Counted from the stretch's first letter, positions 1 to 10,192 are shown. The stretch is DNA of 58,917 nucleotides from Bacteroidota bacterium (GCA_025454835.1 JALONQ010000015.1:1-58917); one strand, 5' to 3'. Translations and numbers: made by a program. The notes: generated by a model from the sequence alone, not told the origin.

Positions 1-186
1 CCACCAGCACCAGAAGCATACCCTCTTCGTCAGGTTGCCAATGCCTGAAGGGCAGGGAAAAACTAACTCAACATTGGCACCACAACTGGGGGCTGGTCAG
101 CTGGTGCGTTCAGTTATGTCCGAAAGACTGCCGGCCTTAGTGAAACGATTACGGCTATTCGAAGAGCTATTTCAGGCTACAGGCAC

Positions 187-444
187 TTGGACCAAGCGTC
201 ATTGTCTACTGTGTTGAGTTGGTTTGACAACAGGCAGGCCAATTCGTTAGGCATCAGCGTTACACCAAAAGAACAAGAAGTGCTTCGCTTACTAGACGCA
301 GGCCTCGACCGGGAGACAATCGCAGCGCGTCTACGCATAGGCGAAGGAACCGTAGTTACCCATTTGAAATCATTGTATTCAAAACTAGGGGTGCACAAGG
401 CCACTGAAGCCGTGAAGCGGGGGCGAGAGGAAGGACTGATTTAG
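187..444 (+). CDS. LuxR/NarL-type HTH output domain, probably truncated response regulator
   Basis: The 85-residue product is almost entirely a LuxR C-terminal helix-turn-helix: 'VTPKEQEVLRLLDAGL', then 'IAARLRIGEGTVVTHL' and 'LYSKLGVHKATEAV'. The frame begins at a TTG, but it stays open upstream to about base 67 and there encodes residues typical of the end of a receiver domain (GAFSYVRKTAG..., then AIRRAISGYRHL). An in-frame TAA at 64-66 and the lack of any upstream receiver half suggest a decayed or truncated NarL-family response regulator. DNA binding by the HTH is known for the family; activity of this remnant is doubtful. No cognate kinase lies beside it. Confidence 0.6.
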   Translation: MDQASLSTVLSWFDNRQANSLGISVTPKEQEVLRLLDAGLDRETIAARLRIGEGTVVTHLKSLYSKLGVHKATEAVKRGREEGLI

Positions 445-776
445 GAACAGAGTCGCAGGATTTGCTTGTCACATGGAAAGTCTATTGAAACACAAACGCC
501 CAAGCTCATCATCCCGCCCGACAGCGGCGGGACTTCGGCCCGCACGAGAGATCGGCGGGCCTCAGCTTGGCACAACGCGTTGGCACTTCTGCATCTACTT
601 TTACTCTAATCTTGAACCTGCAACCTTCGCGCTGAGAGCCCGACTCGGCACGTGCTCGGACCATTCTCTGAACGTGCCGAGTCGAAAGCCCGCATCTTGA
701 GGACGCCTTAATATACCAGTTCTGTTCTCCAACCGCAACCTCTATTTCGAAGAACATTTCTCTCTATACTTCACGC
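445..776. other. intergenic region with nested inverted repeats
   Basis: There is no convincing gene in these 332 bases. Between about 510 and 563 two GC-rich palindromic segments follow each other (TCCCGCC...GGCGGGA and GGCCCGC...GCGGGCC). Further on is a 13-bp perfect inverted repeat (entered separately). The helicase promoter must lie in the last 100 bases, which become AT-rich. Confidence 0.5.
641..684. repeat. 13-bp perfect inverted repeat
   Basis: The arm CGACTCGGCACGT (641-653) is followed after 18 bases by its exact reverse complement (672-684). No T-run follows, so it is a poor terminator. It could be an operator or a transcript hairpin ahead of the helicase gene. Confidence 0.7.
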
Positions 777-2756
777 GTGAGCACGCTCGCAAACACGATC
801 CATGATATCTTCGACGACGGCGGACGCATCGCATCCAGCCCCGGACTCGAATTCCGCCCCCAACAGCTCGAGATGTCTCTGGCCGTCGCAGAGGCACTGG
901 AGGCGAAAGAACATCTGCTCGTCGAAGCACCGACCGGTGTGGGTAAGACGCTCGCCTACTTGATACCGTCGATCCTCTACGCCCAAAGCGCCAAGCGTAA
1001 GGCCCTCATCGCCACCCACACGAAAAACCTGCAGGAACAGCTGTACCAGAAGGATATCCCGCTCGCTCGATCGCTCCTGACATCCGACTTTTCAGCCCAT
1101 ATTCTCAAGGGCCGAAGAAACTACCTCTGCACGACGCGGTTGACGGCTGCAATCAACCGCCAGAAGCAGCTCTTCGAGTCGACAGAACAGGCCGAACTTG
1201 CCCGACTCATCCGATGGAGCGAACAGACGCGCGACGGCGACTTCGAGAACGCCCCCTTTTCGGTCTCTCAACAGGTACGGGCGCTGGTGTCGTCCGAACA
1301 AGGGGCCTGCAGCACAAAACGCTGCGGCACGGGATGCTTCTTCCAGAAGGCCAAGGTCCGCGCCCGGACGGCCGAGGTCCTCGTCATCAATCACGCCCTC
1401 TTCTTTACCTTACTGGCTCTGAGGGGCGAAGACGAGGACGGCTACCTCTACCCCGGTGACTTTGTCATCTTCGACGAAGCCCACACGCTGGAACAGACGG
1501 CGGGCATGGGGATCGGCAAGAGCATCTCCCGCCAGCAGGTCCTGTTCGCGATCCATCGGTTCTTCAACCCCCGCACCAAGACCGGCCTGTTCAAGGCGTT
1601 CCGCTCCAAGTCGCTGCGGACCCTCTGCGAGGAGGCGGAATCGGCGACCGGACAGTTCTTCGACGAAGCGGCATCGCATGTGCGCCGGAACGCTCGGGGC
1701 CAGTCGCTCCTGATCCGCCAGCCGCATCCGTTCGGCGACGCCGTCACGGCCTGTCTGCGAGACCTCGAGCTCGCCGCCAAGGAAGCGATGGACTCGAAGA
1801 AGGACAGGGTCGACGAGGAGGAACTGGCGTCGGCCCGGCGGCTGGTGTGGGAAGCCGGCGTCCTTATCAAAGAATTCCTGGCGCGCAACGATCCGGAGAT
1901 GACCTACTGGGTCGAAGTGGGCGCCGGACGCTCGCAGAACGTCCACCTCCACACCGCCCCCACGAGCGTCGCCGAGAGCATGGGTCCGAAGATCTTCCGG
2001 CCCGAGACCTCGGCGATCCTGACCAGCGCCACGCTCGGCGTGAACGGTTCGATGGGCTACATGCAGTCCCGGCTGGGAGCACAAGCGGCCCGGACGCTCG
2101 CCGTCGACACGCCGTTCGACTTTCGGCGGCAGATGCGCGTGACGCTCGCCAGGGGCATTCCCGCGCCGGATCAGCCCACATTCCTGCAGGAACTCCCGAG
2201 CTGGATCCACGCGGCCGTTCGCCGGTCACATGGCCGGGCGCTCGTGCTGTTCACCAGCACCGTTGCACTCCGATCCTGTGCCGAAGCTCTCCAAGACACG
2301 CTGCGAAGCGAAGGCATCCTGCTGTTCGTTCAAGACGGACTCACGCCGCGCCACCATCTGCTCGATGCATTCAAGCGAAACGTCGGTTCGGTCCTCTTCG
2401 GGTTGGACTCGTTCTGGATGGGCGTGGACGTTCCGGGCGAGGCGCTCGAGCACGTCATCATCACGCGCCTCCCGTTCGCCGTCCCCGACCATCCGCTCAT
2501 CGAATCGAGGATGGAGGCGATCAAGGAGGTCGGGGGGAATTCGTTCTTCGACTTCCAGTTGCCGGAGGCGGTGCTCAAGTTCCGGCAAGGGGTGGGGCGG
2601 CTCATCCGAACCAGAAGCGACCGAGGACTCGTGACGATCCTCGACGCCCGCGTGCTGACGAAATCGTACGGCCGGCTCTTCGTCGCCTCGCTTCCTCCCT
2701 GCCCCGTCGACATCCTCCATGCCGACGGAACGTTGGAATCGCTCAGCGACCATTGA
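777..2756 (+). CDS. DinG/XPD-family ATP-dependent DNA helicase
   Basis: The 659-residue superfamily 2 helicase starts at GTG. The N-terminus has a Q-like segment (FRPQQLEM) and Walker A (APTGVGKT), with 'IFDEAH' as the DEAH box near residue 230. The probable 4Fe-4S ligands are Cys in 'NYLC' and the three cysteines of 'GACSTKRCGTGC', the layout of XPD/DinG iron-sulfur domains. C-terminal motifs include 'FGLDSFWMGVDVPG' and 'RQGVGRLIRT' (motif VI arginines). Family members unwind 5'-tailed DNA, R-loops or replication intermediates. Monocistronic by position; dinG or yoaA-like is not separable from sequence alone. Confidence 0.93.
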   Translation: MSTLANTIHDIFDDGGRIASSPGLEFRPQQLEMSLAVAEALEAKEHLLVEAPTGVGKTLAYLIPSILYAQSAKRKALIATHTKNLQEQLYQKDIPLARSLLTSDFSAHILKGRRNYLCTTRLTAAINRQKQLFESTEQAELARLIRWSEQTRDGDFENAPFSVSQQVRALVSSEQGACSTKRCGTGCFFQKAKVRARTAEVLVINHALFFTLLALRGEDEDGYLYPGDFVIFDEAHTLEQTAGMGIGKSISRQQVLFAIHRFFNPRTKTGLFKAFRSKSLRTLCEEAESATGQFFDEAASHVRRNARGQSLLIRQPHPFGDAVTACLRDLELAAKEAMDSKKDRVDEEELASARRLVWEAGVLIKEFLARNDPEMTYWVEVGAGRSQNVHLHTAPTSVAESMGPKIFRPETSAILTSATLGVNGSMGYMQSRLGAQAARTLAVDTPFDFRRQMRVTLARGIPAPDQPTFLQELPSWIHAAVRRSHGRALVLFTSTVALRSCAEALQDTLRSEGILLFVQDGLTPRHHLLDAFKRNVGSVLFGLDSFWMGVDVPGEALEHVIITRLPFAVPDHPLIESRMEAIKEVGGNSFFDFQLPEAVLKFRQGVGRLIRTRSDRGLVTILDARVLTKSYGRLFVASLPPCPVDILHADGTLESLSDH

Positions 2757-2846
2757 GGATCGACCGTCGGACGAATGAGAATCGGTCACTTGATTGCCGA
2801 CGGATGGGCTACTACGTTGTAGCGTCCACCCTCGAAAGGAGATCCC

Positions 2847-3710
2847 ATGCTCTTTCGCTTCTGCGTCCAATTCGCCGGCTGTCTCCTTCTCCCGCTTGCA
2901 CTGTCCGCTCAGATCCCCAACGGAGGATTCGAATCTTGGTCCGCTGGTGAGCCCGTCGGTTGGCTCACGAACAACGTCCTTCCGACGTATCCTTTGATCA
3001 CTCAGACATCCACGGCCCATTCCGGATCCTCAGCCGCACGAGGATCGGTCATGACCTTCTCCGCCGTCGGATACTCGGCCACCTTGTACAGTGGGCAGAA
3101 CGGGGACGGCATCTCCGTCACCTCGCGCGTCGGGACCCTGAAGGGCTTCTACACCTTCACCTCCTTGAGCGGTGACCAGTTGGTGGCCTCCGTCGCCATG
3201 GAGAAGAACGGCGAGGGGATAGGCGTGGGCACATCCGTCCTTCCGGCGGCCGCGGCGTTCACCGCGTTCACGGTCAACATCACCTACTTCACGAATGATG
3301 TCCCCGACACGGCTGTCATCTGGTTCGCCATGGCGGGGGCACCCGCGCCTCATGTCGGTTCGACCTTCTCGATCGATGATCTGACCTGGGAGGCGGCAAC
3401 CTCGGTCTCCGACCTCGGCCTGCATGTGCCGGTTGAGGTCGCACTAAGCCCCGCGTATCCAAATCCGTTCAATCCGTCCACGACGATCCGATACTCCTTG
3501 CCGGTCTCCGGCCGCGTTGCCCTCACCGTCTTTGACCTGCTCGGACGACAGGTATCGAGTCTCGTCGACGCTGAGCAGGCCGCCGGACACCATCAGGTCA
3601 ATTGGTCGGCCGACGGCATGCCATCCGGGACGTATCTCTGCCGCCTCGACGTGCTGACGGCGGATGGTCAACTGACGCAACGCGCCATTCGCCTCATTCT
3701 CGCCAAGTAG
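2847..3710 (+). CDS. exported protein with T9SS type A sorting domain
   Basis: The 287-residue protein begins after a strong Shine-Dalgarno (AAAGGAG). It has an N-terminal signal peptide ending about 'PLALSAQ', then a beta-rich domain of about 170 residues ('GGFESWSAGEPVGW...') resembling carbohydrate-binding or PCMD-like jelly rolls. The C-terminus is a type IX sorting domain: 'YPNPFNPSTTIRYSLP', 'LGRQVSSLVD', 'PSGTYLCRLD'. It should be exported by Sec, crossed over the outer membrane by T9SS and released or attached at the surface. Ligand unknown. A strong hairpin terminator follows. Confidence 0.85.
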   Translation: MLFRFCVQFAGCLLLPLALSAQIPNGGFESWSAGEPVGWLTNNVLPTYPLITQTSTAHSGSSAARGSVMTFSAVGYSATLYSGQNGDGISVTSRVGTLKGFYTFTSLSGDQLVASVAMEKNGEGIGVGTSVLPAAAAFTAFTVNITYFTNDVPDTAVIWFAMAGAPAPHVGSTFSIDDLTWEAATSVSDLGLHVPVEVALSPAYPNPFNPSTTIRYSLPVSGRVALTVFDLLGRQVSSLVDAEQAAGHHQVNWSADGMPSGTYLCRLDVLTADGQLTQRAIRLILAK

Positions 3711-3745
3711 CGGCAAGGGCGTCTCACGACCGACTTCTGCAAATG

Positions 3746-3780
3746 AAAGCGCCTGGTGACGATTCCGTCCCAGGCGCTTT
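3746..3780 (+). terminator. Rho-independent-type hairpin after the T9SS cargo gene
   Basis: AAAGCGCCTGG (3746-3756) pairs perfectly with CCAGGCGCTTT (3770-3780); an inner GAC/GTC can also pair. It lies 36 bases past the stop codon and between convergent genes, so it may act on both strands. Confidence 0.8.
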
Positions 3781-3832
3781 GATATTGTCGGTACGTCTAC
3801 CCGCACTCCCTCACCGTTGGTGCACGACGTCC

Positions 3833-4516
3833 TTACCTTCCATCTGTGCCCTGCCGCTCTTCGCAGAACGATCCCTTCGCAATGAAGAGCCCTCGCGCCG
3901 TCACCGCCACTCGTCCCTCCGTCACGGCCTGCAGAGTGCTAAAGCGAGCCTCGTCAACCTTGTTCCTGAAAACCAGGAATCCTCCACGATCGCCGAATGT
4001 GCCGGCGGCGATGACCGTGTCGGCGGTCGTCGATGAGGCCAGCACAGAGTGCAACAGCGCCGGAGCATCGATCGACGTCGTCGAGACAAGCCGGACTGCG
4101 GTGTAATTCGCCATCGTGTACTTCTCCCCCGCCGCACAGATCGATCCGACGACCGGCCGGTACGTCAGATATTCCAGCGCGAACCGCCCGGCCTTGACGG
4201 CAGGATCGGTGGACACCCACTGCTTCACCGAATCAATGCCCGTCGGACGGAATACGAAGATGCCTCCGCCACCGTGGAACGGTCCGGCCACCAGCAGCTT
4301 CCCCTCTTTGGCCAGCCGCCCGATGTTCGCCATGTGCCCGGCCTGCAGACTCTCCGCTTCCGCTTTCGGGATCGTCGGCCGGTTCGGATCCGTGTTCAAG
4401 AAGACCCAGACGAAGTCCCGCGGCTGGGCAACGGTCGGGATCCCCAGAAACACCAAGAGGATCATTGTGATCACGAATGGTCTCACGGATCGGCTCCTCA
4501 TCCATCGGAAGTTCAT
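3833..4516 (-). CDS. exported YciI-like (YCII-related) protein
   Basis: The 227-residue protein has an N-terminal hydrophobic export segment ('VITMILLVFLGIPTVAQ') and then a YCII-like domain: 'FVWVFLNTDPNRP', 'LQAGHMANIGRLAKEGKLLVAGPF', with the conserved His and Gly-Pro-Phe of that family. A second, more degenerate copy seems to occupy the C-terminal half ('ALLHSVLASSTTADTVIAAGTFG'). YCII domains are dimeric alpha-beta barrels of uncertain chemistry; an exported copy is less usual. Translation could also start at the internal Met at residue 6. Confidence 0.75.
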   Translation of the reverse strand: MNFRWMRSRSVRPFVITMILLVFLGIPTVAQPRDFVWVFLNTDPNRPTIPKAEAESLQAGHMANIGRLAKEGKLLVAGPFHGGGGIFVFRPTGIDSVKQWVSTDPAVKAGRFALEYLTYRPVVGSICAAGEKYTMANYTAVRLVSTTSIDAPALLHSVLASSTTADTVIAAGTFGDRGGFLVFRNKVDEARFSTLQAVTEGRVAVTARGLFIAKGSFCEERQGTDGR

Positions 4517-4637
4517 GTCAACGGGCCGGACAATCTATGATGCTCGGAAGTCATTATCAAGTTCGAGAATGAGCCGGCCTGCATCGATTCTCTCTCGGAG
4601 AACCCGTAGCTTTGCTCAACCTCAACCCGATAATTCT

Positions 4638-5723
4638 ATGAGCCGCACCCACCTGCTCCTCGTATGCACAACGTTGACGCTCGTCGCGTCATGTGCAACC
4701 ACTGGCGTTCACCGTACGAACGGCCTGCTGGAGGAATGGACTCAGCCGGGTCGGCCGGGCGGCACCGTTCTGGTCGCAGAAGGTGATCGCATCCATCTCT
4801 CGCGCGGCTTCGGATCGGCCGACGTCGAAGCGAACATACCCAACGGCGCTGAGACGAATTACCGACTCGCGTCGGTGACAAAGCAGTTCACGGCGATGTC
4901 GGTCCTCATCTTGCGTGACCGTGGATCCCTCACCCTTGAAGATCCGATCACCGACTTTTTCCCGGAGGGTCCAGCATGGTGGCGTTCGATCTCGGTGAAG
5001 CACCTGCTGACGCACACCTCGGGCCTTGTGGACTACGAGGACGCGATGCCCGAGACGACCACCGTCCCAGTCTTGGACTGTGACGTCCTGCAGCTCGTCA
5101 AGCCGGTCGATACGACATATTTTGTTCCGGGTTCACGCTATCGATACAGCAACACGGGATATGCCCTCCTCGCGCTCATCGTCGAACGAAGGTCGGGGCT
5201 GACCTTCGCCACCTTCTTGCAGAAAGAGATCTTCGGGCCGGCGGGTATGCAGCGTTCCGTCGCATTCGAGAACGGGATCTCCGCGGTCGATCGACGAGCG
5301 TACGGCTATTCACCCGACACGGCATCGGCGAGCGGCTTCCGGCGTACCGATCAGAGCATGACGAGTTCTGTGTTGGGTGACGGCGGGATCTACTCGAGCG
5401 CAACCGACCTGCTGGCGTGGCACCGCGCTCTGCTCTCAGAGCGGCTCGTCTCCAGAGCGACCCTTGACGAGGCGTTCACGCCCCATGCGACGAGCGACGA
5501 CGGGAAGGTGCGGTACGGCTACGGTTGGATGATCGAAGAAGCAGAGGGAGAACGCGTGCTGACGCACTCAGGCAGCACCGTGGGATTCCGCAATTTCATC
5601 CTGCGTATCCCGGAGCGGGAGTTCGTCGTGATCGTGCTGATGAATCGGGCTGACGGCGAAGCCGAGCGGCTCGCCCGAGCGCTCGCCGCGGAGTACGACC
5701 GGAAGGTTACGAAACATGAATAG
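4638..5723 (+). CDS. serine hydrolase lipoprotein, class C beta-lactamase/DD-peptidase fold
   Basis: The ATG at 4638 is chosen because it opens a lipoprotein signal (MSRTHLLLV...'LTLVASC', lipobox VASC). The 361-residue product carries the three active-site motifs of the Beta-lactamase family: S-x-x-K in 'LASVTKQF' (nucleophile Ser and general-base Lys), Y-x-N in 'YRYSNTGY' and an H-S-G triad in 'LTHSGSTVGF'. Substrates in this family range from beta-lactams to peptides and esters, so function beyond serine hydrolase is open. Likely anchored in the inner leaflet of the outer membrane. Its TAG stop is the first triplet of a dispersed inverted repeat. Confidence 0.88.
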   Translation: MSRTHLLLVCTTLTLVASCATTGVHRTNGLLEEWTQPGRPGGTVLVAEGDRIHLSRGFGSADVEANIPNGAETNYRLASVTKQFTAMSVLILRDRGSLTLEDPITDFFPEGPAWWRSISVKHLLTHTSGLVDYEDAMPETTTVPVLDCDVLQLVKPVDTTYFVPGSRYRYSNTGYALLALIVERRSGLTFATFLQKEIFGPAGMQRSVAFENGISAVDRRAYGYSPDTASASGFRRTDQSMTSSVLGDGGIYSSATDLLAWHRALLSERLVSRATLDEAFTPHATSDDGKVRYGYGWMIEEAEGERVLTHSGSTVGFRNFILRIPEREFVVIVLMNRADGEAERLARALAAEYDRKVTKHE

Positions 5724-5796
5724 CCACAGAGAGCACAAAGAACACAGAGAGAAGAACTGATTTCACTCTTTGTGGCCTCTGTGTTCTTTGTGGCTA
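5721..5796. repeat. dispersed inverted repeat of the CACAGAGA/CACAAAG type
   Basis: Two roughly 31-base arms beginning TAGCCACAGAGAG and ending CTTTGTGGCTA are near reverse complements around a short AT-rich centre. Related sequence occurs at 23736-23771, 39953-40060 and in the 58.7-58.9 kb tandem repeat. Function unknown. Confidence 0.75.
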
Positions 5797-5829
5797 TCGC
5801 ATCTCCTATGAACAAGACACGAAGTTCCG

Positions 5830-6339
5830 CTAGTGGACCCTGCGCGGGGCCTCGTTGGCCGTGGCCGACGAATCGGGCCGCGGCCAACGTAGTTGCGTCA
5901 TCGTGACCTTGTCGTTCCGCTTTCCATCGCGCTCCCAGTCCACGATGCCGCTGAAGTTCAATGAGTCCCCGACCACGGAGAACTGGTAGACGGCCCTGAA
6001 GGTATCCGGCGCCGATTGGAAGTAGTACAGCGAATCCCTCACGGTGTGCCATGTCCCCGTCGCCCTGGCGAGAAGGCTGTCCTGCAGGTTTCGGTAGTCG
6101 GCCGAGAATGTCCCGTCGGCGTTGTAGACCGTCCGCAGGGGCTTCATGTTCGTCACCCGCTCCCAGCTCGAGGGAGTCGCGACGAAATACTCCCACCCGG
6201 GTTCGCCTTCCTTGATGTCGGCACTTTCGATGAAGAGGAACGAGCTTTGCCAGGTCCCGACGAGGAGTGGATCATGCACTTTTGGCGCCGCACAGCCTGC
6301 GAGCAAACCGACGGCGAGGAGAAGGAACGAGCGTTTCAT
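5830..6339 (-). CDS. small lipoprotein, lipocalin-like
   Basis: This 169-residue protein has a textbook lipoprotein signal (MKRSFLLLAVGLLAGC, lipobox LAGC). The mature part includes 'LLVGTWQSS', 'NADGTFSADYR' and 'GTWHTVRDSLYYF', a pattern of repeated GTW/TF strands as in lipocalin-like small beta-barrels. No catalytic residues are evident. It is co-directional with, but 188 bases downstream of, the metallo-hydrolase gene, with a hairpin between. Confidence 0.65.
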   Translation of the reverse strand: MKRSFLLLAVGLLAGCAAPKVHDPLLVGTWQSSFLFIESADIKEGEPGWEYFVATPSSWERVTNMKPLRTVYNADGTFSADYRNLQDSLLARATGTWHTVRDSLYYFQSAPDTFRAVYQFSVVGDSLNFSGIVDWERDGKRNDKVTMTQLRWPRPDSSATANEAPRRVH

Positions 6340-6401
6340 GAGAAGGGGCTGAAGTTCAACATGAGCGATCTTGGAAGATCAAAATAGGGAGAATCTCCCG
6401 A

Positions 6402-6425
6402 CGAACCAACCCCGGCGTTGGTTCG
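6402..6425 (-). terminator. hairpin between the metallo-hydrolase and lipoprotein genes
   Basis: CGAACCAAC pairs with GTTGGTTCG around a 6-base loop. It lies past the stop of the metallo-hydrolase gene on its transcript. It has no long T-run, so termination is possible but not certain. A second palindrome (GATCTT..AAGATC) lies at about 6367-6380. Confidence 0.45.
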
Positions 6426-6527
6426 CTGCGGTCCCGATGACCTTCCTCCTCGGCCTGCGCGTCGCGACGCCGTTGCGTCATGGCTTCGTGGCGAGAGACT
6501 CAATCACGATGGGCGTCGCCACGCCGG

Positions 6528-7520
6528 CTATGCTTTCGTGCTGAGTCCATCCACTCCGTTGTTCCACGTCCACGTCTCCCCCTGAAGTCTCACGGCGATC
6601 CTCTCCGGCTCTGCCTCCAATGCCTTCGTGAACCGCTCGATCGGCTCCTGCGTGGGCTCTTCGCTCTGGATGAACGTGCCCCAATGGATCGGCATGATCA
6701 CCCTAGCATTCAGATGACCGGCCATCGCAATGGCCTCTTCGGGGTTGCAGTGGTTCGTCACCCAAGGGTCGTATGCCCCGATGGGCATGATCGCCAGATC
6801 CACCTCAATGCCGCGTTCTCCGATCGGCTTGAAGTACTCCTGCACCGCCGTGTCACCGCCGAAGAAGATGTGGCGGCCGTTCTTCGTCAGCAGATACGCG
6901 TTGTAGCTCCGGCCGTTCCAGAATCCCTTCGACCGGTCGTCCTCCCACGGAAACCGCCATCCGAAATGTCGCACCTCCACGGCTTCGATCTCCACACCGG
7001 CAAGGTTCGTCCGCTCTCCCCAGTCCAATTCATGCACCGATCGAAACGTGAGATTGTCGAGGATGTCCGCCGTGTGCTTGGCCACCACGACCGGCATGTT
7101 GTGCGGCAGCTGCTGGAGCGTTGCGATGTCGAGATGGTCCATGTGCCCGTGCGAAAGCAGCAGCAAGTCGATGGGCGGAAGCTCGTGCGCCATCAACGCC
7201 GGCTCAACGAGGCGTTTCGGTCCGACCGTCGCGACCCCCAGCAGACGGATGCCGACCCTACCCGCCAGCACGGGGTCGGTCAGGATCCACGTGCCGAAGA
7301 AGTTGATCAGCACCGTCGCGTGACCGATCCATGCGGACGTGATCGTTTCGTTCGACCAGGTGCGCCAGTCGGGCTTGACGGGGGCCGGGAGCGTTTCGAC
7401 ACCACCGACGAGCATGTCCCACCGAGACCGTCGTCCGGACGGCTGGTGTTGGGCATGGGCCAGGGCGGGGACGATCGAGCCGAGGCCGAGGGCTTTGAGA
7501 ATCGTTCGACGAGAGGACAT
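6528..7520 (-). CDS. Tat-exported metallo-beta-lactamase-fold hydrolase (UlaG/NAPE-PLD-like)
   Basis: The 330-residue protein has a twin-arginine signal (S-R-R-T-I-L-K, then a short hydrophobic stretch and A-H-A cleavage site). The metallo-beta-lactamase fold is shown by 'ATVLINFFGTWILTDP', the zinc motif H-x-H-x-D-H in 'LSHGHMDHLD', a later 'FGGDTA' Asp, and a final His in 'MPIHWGTF'. This architecture matches the L-ascorbate-6-phosphate lactonase / NAPE-phospholipase D-like branch. Tat export fits a metal-loaded enzyme folded in the cytoplasm. Substrate unknown. Confidence 0.85.
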   Translation of the reverse strand: MSSRRTILKALGLGSIVPALAHAQHQPSGRRSRWDMLVGGVETLPAPVKPDWRTWSNETITSAWIGHATVLINFFGTWILTDPVLAGRVGIRLLGVATVGPKRLVEPALMAHELPPIDLLLLSHGHMDHLDIATLQQLPHNMPVVVAKHTADILDNLTFRSVHELDWGERTNLAGVEIEAVEVRHFGWRFPWEDDRSKGFWNGRSYNAYLLTKNGRHIFFGGDTAVQEYFKPIGERGIEVDLAIMPIGAYDPWVTNHCNPEEAIAMAGHLNARVIMPIHWGTFIQSEEPTQEPIERFTKALEAEPERIAVRLQGETWTWNNGVDGLSTKA

Positions 7521-7528
7521 GGAGCAAC

Positions 7529-7570
7529 GGTCAGTGGTCAGTGAGCAGTGGTCAGTGAGCAGTGAGCAGT
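7529..7570. repeat. six-copy 7-bp tandem repeat
   Basis: Six consecutive heptamers of the form GGTCAGT or GAGCAGT lie immediately 5' of the metallo-hydrolase start. The repeat occupies the place where its promoter or leader would be expected. Confidence 0.8.
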
Positions 7571-7721
7571 GATCGGGCGTCGGACAGTGGAGAGAGGGAA
7601 TGATGGCAGTGCCGAACCGCGGTCCAACGGCGCAGACCTACAAGCCCTCTTGATGAAGACGATCAGAACTCACCAACATTGTATAGACGAGGAGAACACG
7701 CGAAGGATCGTCCCCGGTTCC

Positions 7722-8777
<1,056 letters not shown>

Positions 8778-8789
8778 TCAAAAACTGCA

Positions 8790-8940
8790 GAGGACTCCAT
8801 TACTCCACCACTCCATCTCCCATCATCCGGTTCTTCACTCGAACTCCATCACTCCATTCCTCCATTGCTCCATTACTCCACTACTCCATCCCCCCGCTTC
8901 CCCTCACCGCCCCCTCCCTCCTCTCTCCTCCATCCTCTCT
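8790..8940. repeat. low-complexity CTCCAT repeat tract
   Basis: The Obg upstream spacer is made of degenerate CTCCATTACTCCA-type units, then a pyrimidine-rich run. There is no open reading frame with coding character here. Similar low-complexity spacers occur at 17.4 kb and 25.05 kb. Confidence 0.7.
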
Positions 8941-8947
8941 TCTACCC

Positions 8948-10132
8948 TCACGCTCCTCCCGGAAAATACCGACCGTACACCCGATCCGTGAACTCGACAG
9001 CTTCCTTTGAAAAGGGGTCGATGTTCTGGAGCACGAACAGATCATCGAGAAAATGCGACGCGTCGTCCCACGCGGTGAATCGATTGAGGTCGTCCAAAGC
9101 CGCGCGGAACGCCGCATCGTCCTTGTGAAAGATCGACCTGACGAACCGCTTCATGTCGGACGGGCTGAAGAGGTCCTGCAGATCGGGCAGCATCGGACGC
9201 GCGGCTTCCGCCGATGTCTCCACGCTCGAAGAAATCACCGCTTCCGGCCTCACCTCCTCCGAGACCGGAGGCTCAGACGGAACGGCAACGGCTTCGAGCA
9301 CTTCCACGATCGTAGGCTCTTCCGCCGGCCGTGCCGACTCGTCGGGATCGGTCCTGACCTCTCGAAGGATGTCCGACAGTTCCGAAAGCGTGAGGACGGC
9401 CCGGTTGTTCTTGTCGCGTTCGAACTCGAGCCGCGTCTTGATGTCGTCGAGATGCTTGTCCTCGAAGAAAACGATCGCCGCGTTCGTCGGCAGGGTTGGC
9501 TGATCGTCCGAACCGTGCGGACTTGCCTTGCCAAAATCGACGAACGAGACGAGGCTGCGCGTCATGCCGGCCAGCTCATCGGCCCGATGGCGTCGGACCA
9601 CCTCACGGTCGATGCGTTCGAGGAGCGACCGGAACTCCTCGTACGTCAGCTCCGCCAGCCCTCGGTCCACGCTGTACCGCCGGATGAGCTCCGGGAAGTA
9701 GTGATAGTCGACGCAGCGGGCCAGCTTCCGCTCCACCTCCGACATTCCCACGCGGCGCCGGTCGCCGACAACGTAGCTCAGCAGCGTCCACTGGGGTCGA
9801 CACAGGTAGTTGAACTCGAAATGGACCGCTTCGTCGAGCACCCGTTCGAACTCGTCCTGCGTGAATTCGTAGTGCTGGACGAGCAGGACGTCGATCTGCT
9901 TCTGGAGACTGATGACGTCCGAAAGCGAGTACGGGAACCGTTTCGACCGGTGCTCCGTTGCGCGCTCGTCCTCGAGGATCTTCTCCACCTCCGCACGGCA
10001 GTAGGCCTTGAGGGCCGGGTGGATCGCCGCGTTCAGCACCTGCCGGAGCGTGATGCTCTCGTCCTCGCCGATCGTCCGCGCGCGGACAGTGGCCAGGATC
10101 TGGTCGATCTCCTTCTCGAAGATGTATCCCAA
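8948..10132 (-). CDS. uncharacterised 394-residue soluble protein
   Basis: I do not recognise this family. The protein has no signal peptide or membrane segment. It is rich in charged helices: residues 1-170 are helical with conserved-looking 'HYEFTQDEFERVLDEAVHF' and 'PQWTLLSYVVGDR', residues 170-250 are helical, residues 270-320 form an acidic, Pro/Glu-rich linker, and the last 75 residues form a compact helical domain ('DLFSPSDMKRFVRSIF', 'DDASHFLDDLFVLQNIDPFS'). The start is a TTG. It lies 60 bases after the TPR gene, in the same frame, so co-transcription is likely. Confidence 0.7.
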   Translation of the reverse strand: MGYIFEKEIDQILATVRARTIGEDESITLRQVLNAAIHPALKAYCRAEVEKILEDERATEHRSKRFPYSLSDVISLQKQIDVLLVQHYEFTQDEFERVLDEAVHFEFNYLCRPQWTLLSYVVGDRRRVGMSEVERKLARCVDYHYFPELIRRYSVDRGLAELTYEEFRSLLERIDREVVRRHRADELAGMTRSLVSFVDFGKASPHGSDDQPTLPTNAAIVFFEDKHLDDIKTRLEFERDKNNRAVLTLSELSDILREVRTDPDESARPAEEPTIVEVLEAVAVPSEPPVSEEVRPEAVISSSVETSAEAARPMLPDLQDLFSPSDMKRFVRSIFHKDDAAFRAALDDLNRFTAWDDASHFLDDLFVLQNIDPFSKEAVEFTDRVYGRYFPGGA

Positions 10133-10192
10133 TGCGTTCGCCTGAGCTTGGCGCGTGCGCTGATGGCATTCTGCACGCGCCGGGTTGAAGGG

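Noticed and set aside
6366-6380. GATCTT..AAGATC palindrome as a terminator
   Set aside because: The stem is only 6 bp and no T-run follows in either direction.
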